A stretch of DNA of 64,000 nucleotides from Enoplosus armatus (GCF_043641665.1 NC_092192.1:23147978-23211977), one strand, 5' to 3'. Shown: positions 1 to 12,400, counted from the first letter of the stretch. Translations and numbers: made by a program. The notes: generated by a model not told the origin, from the letters alone.

Positions 1-12
1 TTACATAAGCAA

Positions 13-58
<46 letters not shown>
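1..58. repeat. poly-C run followed by (AC)n microsatellite
   Basis: A run of about 19 C is followed directly by about 15 AC units. This compound C-run plus CA-repeat pattern recurs many times in the window. Confidence 0.95.
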
Positions 59-61
<3 letters not shown>

Positions 62-2270
62 GCCAATGCAAGAGCACGTGGCTTCAATATTCGGCTCATT
101 TCATATTGAACACGTGTATGTCCGACTCAAACCGTGCATCTATTTCAGCTGCTCAGTGCATCTGGCCGGCCGCTCCAGTTTCCCCGAGTGCACACCAGAG
201 GGCACTCCTGCTAAAGCTTTGAACATGGACCAGGCCACAGTTGGCCCAACCCCCCCCCCCACACACACACACCTTTAAACAACAGTACACATATCATCAG
301 ACAGTACACTCCAGAGTCCAGGCCCTTTATCTGCAACTTAAACCACAAAGTCTTTCAGACATTCGAGTCATTAAGGCAGAAAATGGCTGCTTTCACAGTG
401 ATGGGGAGATTAAAACCGACAGGGCCCTCTTTCGAAAGGCTTAAAAGTCCGTCTAACGCTCCCTAAAATCTCAGATTAAAATAAAAAAATTAAAAAAATA
501 AATAACATCCCTTCAGAAGTTCTTTAGCTTCACTACTGGAGGAATGAACTTCACTTCACCATATAAATGTTTATCTATATGACTGAACCCAGACACAAAA
601 CAGCAAAACCCAGATTTTCCGAAACATTACACCTGAGCTGAGATTAAAAAATAAAAGACAGACTGTATACTGAACTTGCACATTCAATTGCGCACATTTA
701 CGTAAACGGAGGAATTCAGCGTTCTTGAATCACTCCTTTATTTTATCTATTTATAACGGCAGCTGTGGCGAAAATCCTCAAGTATTTAGGGAAACGATAG
801 AAGCGATGATTTTAAAGCCACCTTTTGCCGGGAGAACAGCACAGCGTAGCGCGTTTTTTGGCAGAGTGGAGTGGATCACTGGAGGTCAAGAATGCACGGA
901 GTCACAGTCAAGAGCGGTTGCGTCGAAAGTTCTCCTCAGTTCGACCTCCATCGTGTTTGCGATTTTTTAAGAACGTAAAAGAAAAAAAATCGAATCTTTA
1001 TCTTTAGCCCTCGCCGATCCTGGTCCGGGCTCACCGTTTGGCAAGAAAACCGAGAGGGGCTCGGTGAGAGGGGACGTGGGGCAGCGAACCCAATCGTCTC
1101 GAGTTTCTCACAGCTTTTCCACGACTCCTCCTGCGCTGTTACAGGCGTTGTGTAGGGTTAGGTATGACATCTGAATGTGGTCATGGAAACAAGTGACGAA
1201 TAGCTTTGCAGCTGACCTTAGAGACGTTCACTTGAGCTGCTAAAGAGACTCCCACTTGACTCGTTTGCACTTTTGCTTTGGCAAACTTTACTTGACTCGG
1301 AGTTAGCACATTAGAAATAAGACATATGAAATATAATTGTGAGCGTACATAATGTTTAATACATTCCTGCTGCTTGAGGCTCTTTGAGACGCTGTTCAAA
1401 GATATACGGGTAAAGATGTTTTTGTTAGTCCATTTTTTGTTTTGCAAGTTTATCTTTCATAACTGGGGCTGTGTGTGTGTGTGTGTGTGTGTGTTTGTTT
1501 TACCCTGATTCTGATTCTGGTCAGCTGTGTAGCAGTAAAAAAAAACAGAAGGCTCCATTATTGTTATTGTTCACATAAAATGCCCAAGAGGTGAAAACGA
1601 TTTACGGTAAAACTCAAGTTTGTGCTATATTCTTGGAGGGAGTGAAGGTGAAGAGCTTTAACAGGCCCGCTGCCCCCCCCCACCCCCACCCCCACCCCTG
1701 GGCTGTGTGAGCCAATTTGTCAAAAAGGGGGCCATAGCAACCGATCTGCATCCTCCTTAAGAGCTAGAGACAATTAATGTGATGTGGAGCAGGGACAGAC
1801 GGGGCTATGATGGTGGAAGGGGGTCGTCTCCAGTGTCGGTGGCGGGGTAGAGGTGCATTAGGGCGGACTAGGAGAAAGCACTTAATGCTGGGGGGCGGTG
1901 GTGGTGGTGTTGGAGGGGTGGGTCTGAATGAGGGCGCAAAACTGTCTCAGAATAAGAGCACAAAAGGCAGAAGAAGTGGCATTTCAGCGCTGATTTATAG
2001 TGCTTTTTTTTTTTTTTCCCTGCGAGATGAATGACATAAAATGATCCGTGTGCAACAGGACCCATATGGCCGCAGGCATTCAGCCACAGTTAGCAGTGCA
2101 GGTTTTTAATCCCCCCCCGCCCCCACCCCGGGCTCTATCAAATGGACAACCCAGGCCTGTGTAGTCGAGGCGAGGCTGAGGCTCCTTGGCCAAGTCTGGC
2201 CCATGACAGACGGCCCCGCTCCTCCATCCCCGCGTGAGTGTCTGCCGCCTGTATCGACTCCCCCTCCGAC
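59..2270. other. Gene-free stretch with simple repeats
   Basis: I see no exon-like open frame with splice sites or a recognisable protein on either strand. It holds short CA/C tracts (about 250-272), a (TG)12 run at 1470-1494, a short (GATTCT)-type run near 1506-1521 and a C-rich (CCCCCA)-type tract at 1673-1698. Open frames here are short and low in complexity. Confidence 0.6.
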
Positions 2271-2274
2271 GCAT

Positions 2275-2530
2275 AATTCCATTAATCAGTTCAATTTCCC
2301 TGTGGGCAGTGGTTTATTTCCGTCATCAAATGCCTGATGAAATCTTTAGCCGCTGCGTATTAGGGAACAATCCCTACAAATAGCTGATAGTGTTAACCAG
2401 TCACAAGCTGCGCCGAGGCCTCGCTCGCCTCTAATTTGAAAGGGAGCGAGGTGATAATGCGATGTGTCGTCCTTTTTTGTGGGCGTGCATTAATGGCGCC
2501 AGCCAAGATGGCAATTGGTGGCAAATCAAC
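2275..2530. promoter_or_regulatory. Putative conserved non-coding element (complex, homeodomain-motif rich)
   Basis: This block is complex, repeat-poor and has no coding signature. It carries several ATTA/TAAT cores (ATTAATCA near 2281, GCATTAATGG near 2488, CTAATTTGA near 2431). The texture resembles vertebrate developmental enhancers. No alignment could be run, so conservation is inferred from appearance only. Confidence 0.3.
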
Positions 2531-2540
2531 TTCTTCCAGC

Positions 2541-2611
2541 GGGAAGGGAGCAGGGGTGGGGAGGGTGGGGGGGTGGAGGGTGGGGGGTGGGGGGGGGGGG
2601 GGGGGGGGGTC
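2541..2611 (+). repeat. G-rich tract, potential G-quadruplex
   Basis: About 70 nt is almost entirely G with single T or A interruptions and ends in a run of about 22 G. It contains many GGG blocks separated by 1-2 nt, which fits the G-quadruplex pattern on this strand. Confidence 0.85.
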
Positions 2612-2992
2612 AGGGCTCGGGTTTGGAGGAGAGCGAAAGAACATTGACTGGCAAACTGCAGAGCCACAGCGGCCTTTAATCCATTACTTCTCCTGATGGG
2701 GAAGCTTTGCTGCATCTCAGCCGCAGATGACATGTGCATGTCGGCCTCTCTCGCTCGGCTACTCTTGTCATCCAGGGCGAATGCGCTTGATTCATTTATT
2801 CTGCCACATCCACGCTGGACAGAACCCCCCGCCCTCTCTCCCCCATCATCAAACGCCTACTAAAGCCAAAGGAAAGCTACACTTCCTCCCCCTCGACATT
2901 CAGCGTTAAAACTGACTCCAAATCACAGACGCACATCCACGAGCTGCACGCTGTTGCATCGGGGGACACGTTCCTTCATCACCATGAACACA

Positions 2993-3060
2993 TACACACA
3001 CACACACACAGACCATCCTGCTGCCAGAAATACTGATAACCCCCCCCCCCCCCCCCCCCC
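2993..3060. repeat. (CA)9 and a 21-nt poly-C run
   Basis: A short CA repeat (2993-3010) is followed 30 nt later by an uninterrupted run of 21 C (3040-3060). Confidence 0.95.
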
Positions 3061-3559
3061 ACCCAACAGGCTCCCGCTGTTTTTCGGAAAAGAAGACTGA
3101 GCCTTCTTTTAAATGAAACTACATGTTTGTGAGGTGTTTGTATTGTCTTCAAAAGAGGAGCCGGAGCCTCAGACAGGGAAGCCAGAAAAGGGGCGTTTCA
3201 CTGGACTTGTTTAAGGCTGAAATGTTATTATGCTAACAGTGTCTATTTCACAACCTATTTCAACAGTTAAACGTGCTTTTAGTGCATTTAACTGTACTTA
3301 ACACTGGTTTGGAGGAACTGGTATTCCCATTTTGGGAGCCTTTCGCTCCACTGTATTCATCTGGCGGCTGTTGACAGAGTTTTTTAACTGAGTATGAGAT
3401 AAATGTATAAACTACAGCTGGGTAAAAATCTTGTATGTAAATGTAAAAGTTTTTGGGTTTGTTTTTTACGTCAGTGACACGGCGCTTTTTTTTTTTGAGT
3501 CTCCAGTTCTTTTGGGGGGTTTGTTTAAATGGGTGGCAAATGGACTCAAAAGGTCCCCA

Positions 3560-3740
3560 ACGCGCTTTTCCGGATCAGGTCTCAGTCACCCGTTCACTCA
3601 CGCACCCACCGGCGAGCTGCCGTGCGAGGCGCTGGCCTCCGATCGGGTGCGACTTCAGGGCTCGGTGTCTTGCTCAAGGACGCGCCAGCATTGCCGACGG
3701 ACGGGCGTGCTGTCGACCAGCCATTTTCCGGTCTGAAGGG
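3560..3740. repeat. Degenerate copy of a common fish dispersed repeat
   Basis: The segment around 3655-3680 reads like the 'cagtgtcttgctcaagga' phrase that recurs in many fish repeat copies, set in GC-rich sequence. This rests on recall of the family phrase. Boundaries are not visible, and a repeat-library search would settle it. Confidence 0.4.
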
Positions 3741-4012
3741 TGGATCATTCTGCACGAGGAGCCCTTTAAACTTTAAAATACTTTTACTTGTGAGTGCAGG
3801 ACTTGTTTCCCCATCTACTAAACTAGGAGCGAGAAAAAAAAAACATGATTATTAATATGAAATGAAGGCACATAGAGCCCACTTGCTATATGATGGGGTA
3901 TGTGCAGAGTTTACTGACTACTGAAATAAAGTGTGGTGCATCTTTCCTTTGTGATTGGACTCCAATCAAAGAGGGACACTGGGACGGCAAACTCTCTCAA
4001 TATCTGCATTTA

Positions 4013-4040
<28 letters not shown>
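4013..4040. repeat. (AC)14 microsatellite
   Basis: An uninterrupted AC dinucleotide array in gene-free sequence. Similar gene-free sequence with G-runs (about 4376-4389 and 4682-4695) continues on both sides. Confidence 0.95.
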
Positions 4041-4043
<3 letters not shown>

Positions 4044-5121
4044 TCATCTCATCACGAGGGCCCCGCACTCCACGCGGCCCCTCTTCAATGTACAGCAACG
4101 CGGCAGCGGCTCATCTCCCTGCGAGGGGCGTCCCTCTAATAGCCAATTGTTTCTCCATCACAGCGAAACGCACAGAGCGCGCCCCAATAACAAGGAATCT
4201 GCGAGTGAAACCCCGCCGCGCACTGGGTCACGCGCAGCCCGCACCGAGTGCTGACAGGCGGGCTCCTCCAGATGAACAATGAGAAGTAATATGCGCAGGT
4301 CCTGCCCTTAATTTGTACATACATTCTTCCACGTTTACGCAAAAATCAGGCGGAGTGGAGGGAAAGGGTGTGTGTGGGGGGGGGGGGGCTGGGTTTTGTT
4401 AAGATTCTCCTCTTTGGCAGCTCCACGCCGAGGAAGGCAACAGCTGCTCATTTGATGCCGCCTGCACCTTTTGTTGACCCCCATTTCCCGCCTGCGCGCT
4501 CGCCGAGGCAGCGGAGAAATTAGTTGTATTACGCGGCGCGGTCTGGCTGTGATTCTGCCCAGATTCCGTCCATTACGGTGGCCCCTCTGTCTGATTAGGC
4601 CCAGCACACCCACTAACACGCCAAATCACTCCCTCGCCCGGCGGACGCGGGAGCCCTCCCACTCGCCGGCGAGACAGAGGCCGGGGGGGGGGGGGGATCG
4701 GCAGTGCATGCGCAAAAGATCACCTGCAGGCAGAGCAACGCGGTGAAAGACGTTGCCATTTAAAAGGATCTCACAGCTGCATGTCCCAGGATAAACCGAG
4801 CGTCTGTGAACGCATCACGCTCAGAGCTGATGCAAGTTCAAGATAAATAAATAAATGTTTTGGGGTTTTTTTGTATTGAAATGAATGCAAATTTTGGATC
4901 ACAACTTGTAACGCGCCCGAGTCCGCTGTCCGGGGTGCTGATCCTGGAGCTGTCCACAGGGCGAGCCGAGTTTAACTGCTGGCCAGCGCCTCTCTTTGTT
5001 TTGGCTTGTTTTGGCTGTTGGCCATCAAACGGAGCAGGACACTTTTCTGTTGTGCCATTTGTCCCTATATTAAAAAGGCCATGGCAATCAATTTGAGAGC
5101 GTCAACAGGTTCCAATTCAAA

Positions 5122-5123
<2 letters not shown>

Positions 5124-5161
<38 letters not shown>
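5124..5161. repeat. (TG)19 microsatellite
   Basis: An uninterrupted TG array. The antisense frames across it read as His-Thr repeats and are not genes. Confidence 0.97.
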
Positions 5162-5162
<1 letters not shown>

Positions 5163-5707
5163 CAGGGGTGAGTGACCTCTGTGATGGCATGCTGCGCGCC
5201 TCGCACTCCGCGACCCCTGCGTCACCAACGCTGCCGGGAACAAGAGACACGAGAGGCGTGACCCTCCCGAATTCTCTGACTTTAAGTCCACCCTGCCGTC
5301 TTGCAGTGATTTGATCCATCGCTCGCTGTCTCCACCTCGGCCACAAACACTTGGGCAGGTTTCGGGGAGCAGGGGAGGTGGAGATCCTTCTCCTTCAGAA
5401 AATAACACACAAGATGCAACATCGTAGACTTGATTTGTACGATTGTTCTGCAGCAGATAGCTTGCAACACATACATTTACGCACCACCTGCAGTGGCTGC
5501 CATGAAACGGGGGCAGTGACAGGTTGCACTGCATTCACCAGAAGCAACAGGTTGCAGGGACAAACGGCTGTTAGCGTGTAGCTGCTGTCAGAATGCAGTG
5601 ATGTATTTACTGTGATATTTTCTTCTACGCGCTCGATAATTATATGTTTGCCTGCATAAAAAAAAAAAAAAAAAGGTAACTGCCTGCTACCGGAACAGGA
5701 AAGGAAG

Positions 5708-5739
5708 TGTGTGTGTGTGTGTGTGGGGGGGGGGGGGGG
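5708..5739. repeat. (TG)n followed by poly-G
   Basis: About eight TG units run into a G run of about 15 nt. An A-run lies at about 5659-5674. Confidence 0.95.
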
Positions 5740-6446
5740 CACAGTTTTCATTTTGCTCCCCGGCTGACATTACATTCATACTACAGTATTATGATTATTA
5801 CGGGCTATTTTCATAGGGAAAAAAACCCATGCGGATTCTGCAAATTACAAAGAGAGAGAGTGTATGGTCTCCACCTCTGTCTGCCCCCCCCACCCCACCC
5901 CACCCCCCACCATCCATTTTTATTGACTTTATGCACAAGAGACATTTTAACTGAAATACCCTTTTTTAATATTCACTCCAAGCACAACGGCAGCCCTAAG
6001 GCATATCGATTGTGGCTGAATTAAAAGTACCTGATGCGGGGCGTCTCTAATCCGCGGGGTCTTTTTAAGAGTCACCTGGTCTGACAAATGGGCCCTTTTA
6101 AAAAGGAGTATAATGTGTTCTTAAATTATTTTATTGACGGGAGGGGGACGGCCACCCCAGGTACCCATACAAATGGACTCAACACGCTGTGAAAGGGTCA
6201 ATTTGGCCTCCATTTTTTTCCCTCCCCCGCCCCCATTTCTTCGTTATCTGCATTTAGAGTCACGCTGGGAGGCTCGACGTGAGCCCCGGACGGGCTTTGA
6301 GGAGGTTTGGCAGATTTCAGCATTCGCTTGCATTTAAGAGGTCCCTCCGGTCGCACGAGAAATTCGCTAATAGCTTGTGTTCGGAGGTGATTTTGTGGCG
6401 CTTGATTGTTTTGGCCTCACAGAACTGTCCAGTATATCGATGTATT

Positions 6447-6449
<3 letters not shown>

Positions 6450-6494
<45 letters not shown>
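6450..6494. repeat. Compound (TA)n(CA)n microsatellite
   Basis: About 15 TA units are followed by 7 CA units. Upstream sequence at about 6030-6440 is complex and non-coding, with no exon evidence. Confidence 0.95.
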
Positions 6495-6660
6495 TTAAAC
6501 GATGTCTGGCCTCAATGCACTAATTGTAACATTTGCCCCCTTATTCTCCACCTGTGCTTTCAAGCTCAGAATGGTCTTCATGGCTTTCTGTATCAATCAA
6601 GTTTCTTGAAACTCAGAAAAGATAAGTGACGCCTGTGACTTTTAAAGCGTTCCCTTGACA

Positions 6661-6710
6661 TCCCCCCCCCCCCCCACACACACACACACACACCCCCCCA
6701 CCCCACCCGG
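6661..6710. repeat. C-run / (CA)n / C-rich tract
   Basis: A run of about 15 C leads into about 8 CA units and then CCCCCCCACCCC. It is low-complexity, strand-asymmetric sequence. Confidence 0.95.
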
Positions 6711-6959
6711 AAAATCAAAAGCCTGCCCTCTCCTACAGCAGGGTTAACAAGCGACACAAAGCTTTTCAAACCCTCCACATGTACGTCTAACAAATGCACG
6801 CTGCATGCGGCGGCCAGCCAGGATGACTTTTTTTTTTGTCTTTCATAAGCCTGCCAATCCCCCCACCCCCCCCACCCCCCTGCAAAACCAAATGATTAAT
6901 GCTGAATGGAGGAGAAAAAGGTGTGTAACGCTTTTCAAATCAGCAGACTCCGTAAGAAA

Positions 6960-7460
6960 AAGGGGAGGCCGCTAATTACATTGCTGTTTGCATGACCTCT
7001 GCTTAAGTGCATGAAAGCCTCCTGCAAGCGGCAGGTGAAATTGCATTTCCAAGTAACATTTTAAAGGTCCACGCGGGCACTCCGCCTAATAAAGCCATTT
7101 GTAAATGACTCCTCTTTTAGACTCCATTAGGAAGTGGAGCGAGGAACATTTCGTCATCGGATTTGGAGTCAATAAGTATGTAATCAGGACGTCCAGAGAA
7201 TGTAGCAACCAGTGAAGGGGATAATTAATGAGATTGCCTTATGAACTGCTTAATTACTGACTGTTGGCCTCCTCAATTGTCCCCCCAAGTGCTGCATTTG
7301 CTCCCCGAGTTGCCATTATTGCCCTGACTGACAGAGGTGGCAACCGTGGGAGAGAATCAAGACGTCTGAGGGGATATTAATTGGCTATTAACACGTGGAA
7401 AGCAGGCTTGACAATTAGCGTGACCGGTGATTAGTATGTCTGAAGAGGAGGGGCCGGGCT
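6960..7460. promoter_or_regulatory. Putative conserved non-coding enhancer block
   Basis: About 500 nt of complex, repeat-free, non-coding sequence carries three TAATTA homeodomain cores (6973-6978, 7222-7227, 7251-7256) and several other ATTA/TTAAT sites. Vertebrate developmental enhancers often look like this. The regulated gene is not identifiable from the window, with bsx 17 kb downstream as the only developmental transcription factor visible. Conservation has not been tested. Confidence 0.35.
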
Positions 7461-8440
7461 GCGTAAACAGGATGCACCCGCGCTTCCTGTCAACAGTTCA
7501 CGGCGAGGCGGTTTACGCGCCACAAGATATTCAGCGTGCATTTACTTGCATTTAAATGCGGGAGTGAACGGCCGCGCATTAGCGGACACGCGCACATGCG
7601 GCAGCGTCCTCGAACATTTAGTTGTTCGCCATTGGCTCACGTTTCAATTGCTTGAAGAGAAGCTCAGCTAAGCTAAGACGACACAAGATAACAATAAGAT
7701 TAGATCAGTGCAAACGAATTAAAAGTATATACATTTTGCAAATATTTGCGCCGCAGAAAGTCCAGTGGTGCAACCCCGGCAGCCATGATGTGTGTGTACT
7801 GCATATACTGCGTAGTATAAGTATCAGTGTTTCCCCCATATGCTCCATAAAAATCTCTCCAAACGCAATAAACCCACCATCTCTACTTTAATCAGCCGGA
7901 GTCAGGGACGATTATTGGGGAGGGTTATGAAGCTGAAGTTGGCGGCAACGAAGCCTCTGCCGCCGGTCTCGCTGCCGACATATAACAAAGTTCATTGGGG
8001 GGGCGGGGGATGTGCCTAGACGGTGTGGGTTGTCACTAGGCCAGGATTTGATCAGCGAAACTACACTTTGTTTGTCGTGTGGCAAAAGCTAACTGTGTCT
8101 GCTACTTCAGCAGTTAACTATTTATTAGGGACATCAATAATCTCCCCCAATTTCCTCCAATTCATTGCTGGGGGTGACGGATTTTGGATTTGATTGATAA
8201 ATATCTTCCGGTGGCGCAAAATAAAATGTTATGAGTATAACGTACATGATGTTCTATTTAGTATATGTGCAGTAATATACACACACACTATACGGTAATA
8301 ATATAATTATACTATGAATTATATATATAATAGAAATCAAAGAGAATACCATGATATAGCAACATAATATAACAATATAAAAGCACAATAATAACAATAT
8401 AGTATTGATATATGGTGATATAAGTAATAAGGCACCGAAC
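7461..8440. other. Gene-free stretch, AT-rich at its right end
   Basis: I see no exon or RNA gene. From about 8230 to 8440 the sequence is AT-rich and quasi-repetitive (ATAATATA-type), without a clean tandem unit. Confidence 0.55.
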
Positions 8441-8448
8441 GGAACGAT

Positions 8449-8540
8449 GTCCACACACACACACACACACTGGAAGTCAATTCATTACAACTGGGAAAAT
8501 AAAACGACCACGATGTCAACACTACACTACTCCCCAGTCC

Positions 8541-8590
<50 letters not shown>

Positions 8591-8927
8591 TCTCCTTGTT
8601 TGATCATTTGCTTAATACCCAGGAAGGATGGAGAACAAGTGGTAAGACTTGTCAGCGGGGTTAAAGCATGTGAGAGTAGGGGAGAGGGGAGCCACTCCCA
8701 GGTTTTAGAGTGTGTGTGTGTGTGTGTGTGTATTTGGGATGTGGGGGGGGGGGGGGGGGGGGGCAGGGTTATTCAGAACCACATGAGTCCCTGCACCTCC
8801 GGGGTCCAGGTCTGGGCTTTGTATATCGTGGCCAAAAAAGAAAGGAAAACGCTGTGCGTACACTCAGCCAACAGCCGACCCTCACCACCACCACCACCAC
8901 CCCGCCCCTCAACACACGCAGCCTGTT

Positions 8928-8958
<31 letters not shown>

Positions 8959-8960
8959 CC
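8449..8960. repeat. Cluster of CA/TG microsatellites and a G-run
   Basis: Within 510 nt there are a CA array (about 8453-8470), (AC)23 (8542-8587), (TG)10 (8711-8730), a G-run of about 21 nt (about 8743-8763), a CAC-trinucleotide run (about 8884-8900) and (TG)13 (8932-8958). Open frames through this cluster are low-complexity artefacts. Confidence 0.95.
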
Positions 8961-9859
8961 ACTGACCCGTTATGACCTGTCCTTTCTGGAGGCAACAAAA
9001 GGTGGGAGTGAAAGGGGCGTGAGATCACACACATTTAAATCAACTGGATGAGTGCTCTTATTCATGCGATACCCACTGGGGCGAGCACCGACAATGTCCT
9101 GCTTGTTCGCCGCCTCCGTATTAGTCCAGGACGGGGCTCCTGCGGGCTGCAGCGACTGCCACACTGCTCATTAGATTAAATCATTGTTTTTACAATGCGG
9201 GCCACTCTCAGCGTGTAATTAGTTCAATACCTGTTGTGGGGACTGCGATGATTGACTGATTGATTGCTGGTCCACGTGAGCGTCCTGATCCCTCAAACTG
9301 TCCGCGTCTTCAAAATGGAGCCACAGCTGAAAATGTAGCAGAGTACCATATTGCCTTGGTTATTGACCATGGAGCCCCAGAGTGAACAAGGTTAAGTAAA
9401 TAAAAAGGGCATTATGAAATAATAACATTATAAATTCTCTAAAATATATCAATGAACTGATAATTGCTGAATAATTGACGAAATTATTCAAACTAAACGC
9501 AGTATTATGAATATTATAATTTTACTGGGTATCATTTTTACCGGATTCACATCCGAGCCAATGGGAAAGAGAGCAGGGGCACTTCCTTTTTCTGCCATAA
9601 AAGTATAAAACGGAAATTTTGCCGTCGATTTAACTCGATTTAACTCGGAATGAGACACTAATAACACCTTAAGGTGTAAGTCGAACGAGAATGTTCAGGT
9701 ACGACTTGGCCACATATGACTTCATATCATCAGTCCCTCACAAGGATGTTTGGAACTAGCATTTTAACATTGGCAAGGCGTGGAGAAGAAAAAAGGGAAA
9801 TAGGATCCGACTTTATGCTCACATAAAATGTGAATCAGCTCAGGTGCTGTTGATGATTT
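8961..9859. other. Gene-free stretch
   Basis: No coding or RNA feature is recognised. A short direct repeat (CGATTTAACT twice) lies near 9626-9645. Confidence 0.5.
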
Positions 9860-9931
9860 GTTTGTCTAGTTTTGCGTATATATACATATATATATACATA
9901 TATATGTATATATACGCAAAACAAGACAAAC
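9860..9931. repeat. 72-bp near-perfect palindrome (cruciform-capable)
   Basis: The left 36 nt (9860-9895) equal the reverse complement of the right 36 nt (9896-9931) at 34 of 36 positions. The outer arms are complex sequence (GTTTGTCT...TTTTGCG) and the centre is an alternating TA/CA tract. The pairing extends well beyond the AT core, so it is not only a symmetric microsatellite. Confidence 0.9.
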
Positions 9932-11985
9932 GCTTTAACGGCTGGCCAGTAGCTCAAAATTCACCATCCATGCTAAAACATCAACAAGTGAATGAATTAA
10001 GTGAAATGAAATGGCAATTCAGGCCACCTCACTTTAACCAGAGGCCAGCTTTTCAAAGCCTTTTCCAAACGCTACATTTCCACTGGTCAGAAACACCTGC
10101 TTAGTGGCGCAAAAAAAAAAAAGAAAAAAAAAAAGGTTAATAAGATGCATTTTCAGATTTATCCATGTGAGCATGAACATTGCCTTAGTTCTACGCTCCT
10201 AATTTCAGAGCCGAGCCTCCCAGAGACAGGAAGTGTCAGGGGGTGGTGGCGTGCTCCTTGAATGGGAAGCTCTCGCTCGTGGAGTCGGAGTCCCCGCTGG
10301 AGCAGCCGAACAGGTCTAAGCCCCCCCCCCCCACGCCTTCTTTTCTCGCCTTCCCTGCGGATTAAGTGGCTTTCGCTAGCCTCTTTTGCCTTTCGCTTGC
10401 TGCCGACAGGGGTTTCTTCTTCTTCTTCTTCCCATGGCCCACGCCAGATGAGGCAGTGGTTTTCCATTTTTTCTTCTTGCTCACTTGGAAGGAGCAAATG
10501 ACCAGCAAGAATTCAATTAGCAACATGCCCCCCCCCCCCCCCCCCCCCCCACCCTCGGCCGGGGGTCCGGGCTGCCGCTTGCTTTGCCTGCACCAGAGAT
10601 CAAGCTGGCCTAAGTGAAGTGACACAGCAAGTGAGAGAAAAGGGTAAACGAAGTGTGTGTGTGTGTGTGTCTGGGTGGGTGGGGGGCAGTGGGGGGTGGG
10701 GGGCATCTGCCCCCATACAGATTTGCTTAATTGGGTTTGACTCCCACAATTACAGGGTAATAATGGCCTTTTCAACCCAGCCAAGTCGAAGTGAAAGGCA
10801 GTTGCTCCACGCACCCGCATGCTGTCAGATGGTTTATAGCAGAGAGTGAGCGACAGAGAGAGGGGAGAGAGAGATGGAGGGAGGGGGGGGGGGGGGGGTG
10901 TAGAGGCAATGGACTTTGGTTAAGCAGTGGTTATTGAGTCTTTGATAGGACTCCAGGAGGCCTGGGCAGCAACAATGACAGAATTAATGGGCAAGGCACG
11001 ATGAGAATGTCAGCTCAGCGGGAGGCTGCAGTGGCCTTTGAGCTGCCTTCTGACGCCTCTGCGATTGTGCTCTCCACAACACACGGTGAAAAGGCTTGAC
11101 CTGTTTGTTGGTGGATCTGGTCTTGAATGCCCCCCCCCCTTTTACAAGCCATTGTGCTTATCATAGCGCAATATCCTGGAATTGTCTCTGAATGAGTGAG
11201 CAACGTAATGAGGTCATGATCAAGTGGGCCATCGTTTTTTTTTTGCCAATACAAACACAGTTGGCAAGTAATGACAGCCCCCCCCCCCCCCCCCCAAATA
11301 AGAAACATCTTTTCTTCAACATAACATAAAAAAAATTGGGAGTGAAAGAGGACAATTTGAAGTTTTAACGCGTCGACACGAAAGCGCATACAATAACAAC
11401 GTTTTTCTTTTTTTTTTTTTATCATGATAACAACGATTGAACGTCCGTCGTATGCTAGCATTAGTGCTAAACGGGGTCAAATGAATGCACGCCATGATTG
11501 CCTTGGCTTTAAATCGAACACAACGCTAAACTGCATGTTGCGGTTTTCGTTGGAGCGAAAGGAACGAATATCAAATGCACTTAAAACACGGGGAAAAAAA
11601 CGAGGAAAGAAGCTTGGTTGTTTCAAGTTTGAGACAGCTTGGACTGGGAATGACTTTTCAATGCGGCACATTGCCTGTGTCTCTTGTGTTCTTGTGCACC
11701 CATTCATGTTTTTTGTGTGTGTGGATGGGTGAGGCAGTCGGGTGAGGAGAAAAGTCCGGTCCTCAGATTTAAATCCATGAATTCACTGGACTGTAGTGTC
11801 CAGGGCCTTTTTTGTCTATAAGACTTCCTGGAGTGCAGGAAGTGTTTCCTGCTGGGTGGTTACAGTCAGACGAGATGATTTTTTTCATTTTCATATCATT
11901 ATTTATTATATTATATTATTTTTTTTAATTGATTTATTTTTTGGCACTCTTGCCAAACTTTATTTGATTGAACGTCTTCACGCCG
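9932..11985. other. Gene-free stretch with C/G runs
   Basis: No exon is supported. It contains C-runs near 10321-10332 and 11280-11295, a 23-nt C-run at 10528-10550, a (GT)n run near 10652-10671, G-runs near 10681-10702 and about 10883-10898, and A/T runs. Open frames here have biased or mirrored composition and no recognisable domain. Confidence 0.6.
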
Positions 11986-11989
11986 AACA

Positions 11990-12400
11990 CGGAAAGTCAT
12001 CTTCTCACTAGTCCGCCTTTACAGCCTCGTTGTGTTTATATACTCTATGTCTGTCTGTCTATATATCTATATCTATCTATGTTCTCTTAAAAGTGAAGCT
12101 CAGCGGTGGTGACGTCGAAGTAATGCGACCGCGCTGTAGCTCCTTTATAGCCTAACGTTAGCTTTTTATTTCTGACGATTCCATTTACGCTTCAAAAATT
12201 AAAAAAGAGGCGTTGATTAGTGAAGATCATCTCGCTGAACAAAAACGTTTCATAAGTATCATAAACTTTTGTTTGCCAAAGATCTTATTTTCTGCAATAA
12301 TCCAAAATACCATTGGCTTTTTTCAGAGGGAACCTAACTAACGACGCTAACTTCCAGGTAGGCCTGCAAAAATACGTCACCCCTGCCCTTCCACTGGATT
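11990..12400 (+). repeat. Dispersed repeat family, copy A
   Basis: From GGAAAGTCATCT at 11990 this segment matches 33714-33996 closely, including CTAGTCCGCCTTTACAGCC, a CTAT/CTGT-rich tract, GTGAAGCTCAGC and TAGCCTAACGTTAGCT. Its distal half (GCAATAATCCAAAAT, GCTAACTTCCAGG, AATACGTCACCCCTGC) matches the reverse complement of 40868-41040. Three partly overlapping copies define an interspersed, apparently non-autonomous element. The family name is unknown to me. Confidence 0.8.

Noticed and set aside
8337..8929. Frames rich in His-Thr and Cys-Val repeats
   Set aside because: They are translations of CA/TG microsatellites and G-runs with no exon context. The same applies to similar frames near 5065-5534, 18546-18924, 57059-57439 and 61435-61788.
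8542..8958. CRISPR-like array
   Set aside because: The repeats are dinucleotide and G-run microsatellites without unit/spacer structure, in a vertebrate genome.
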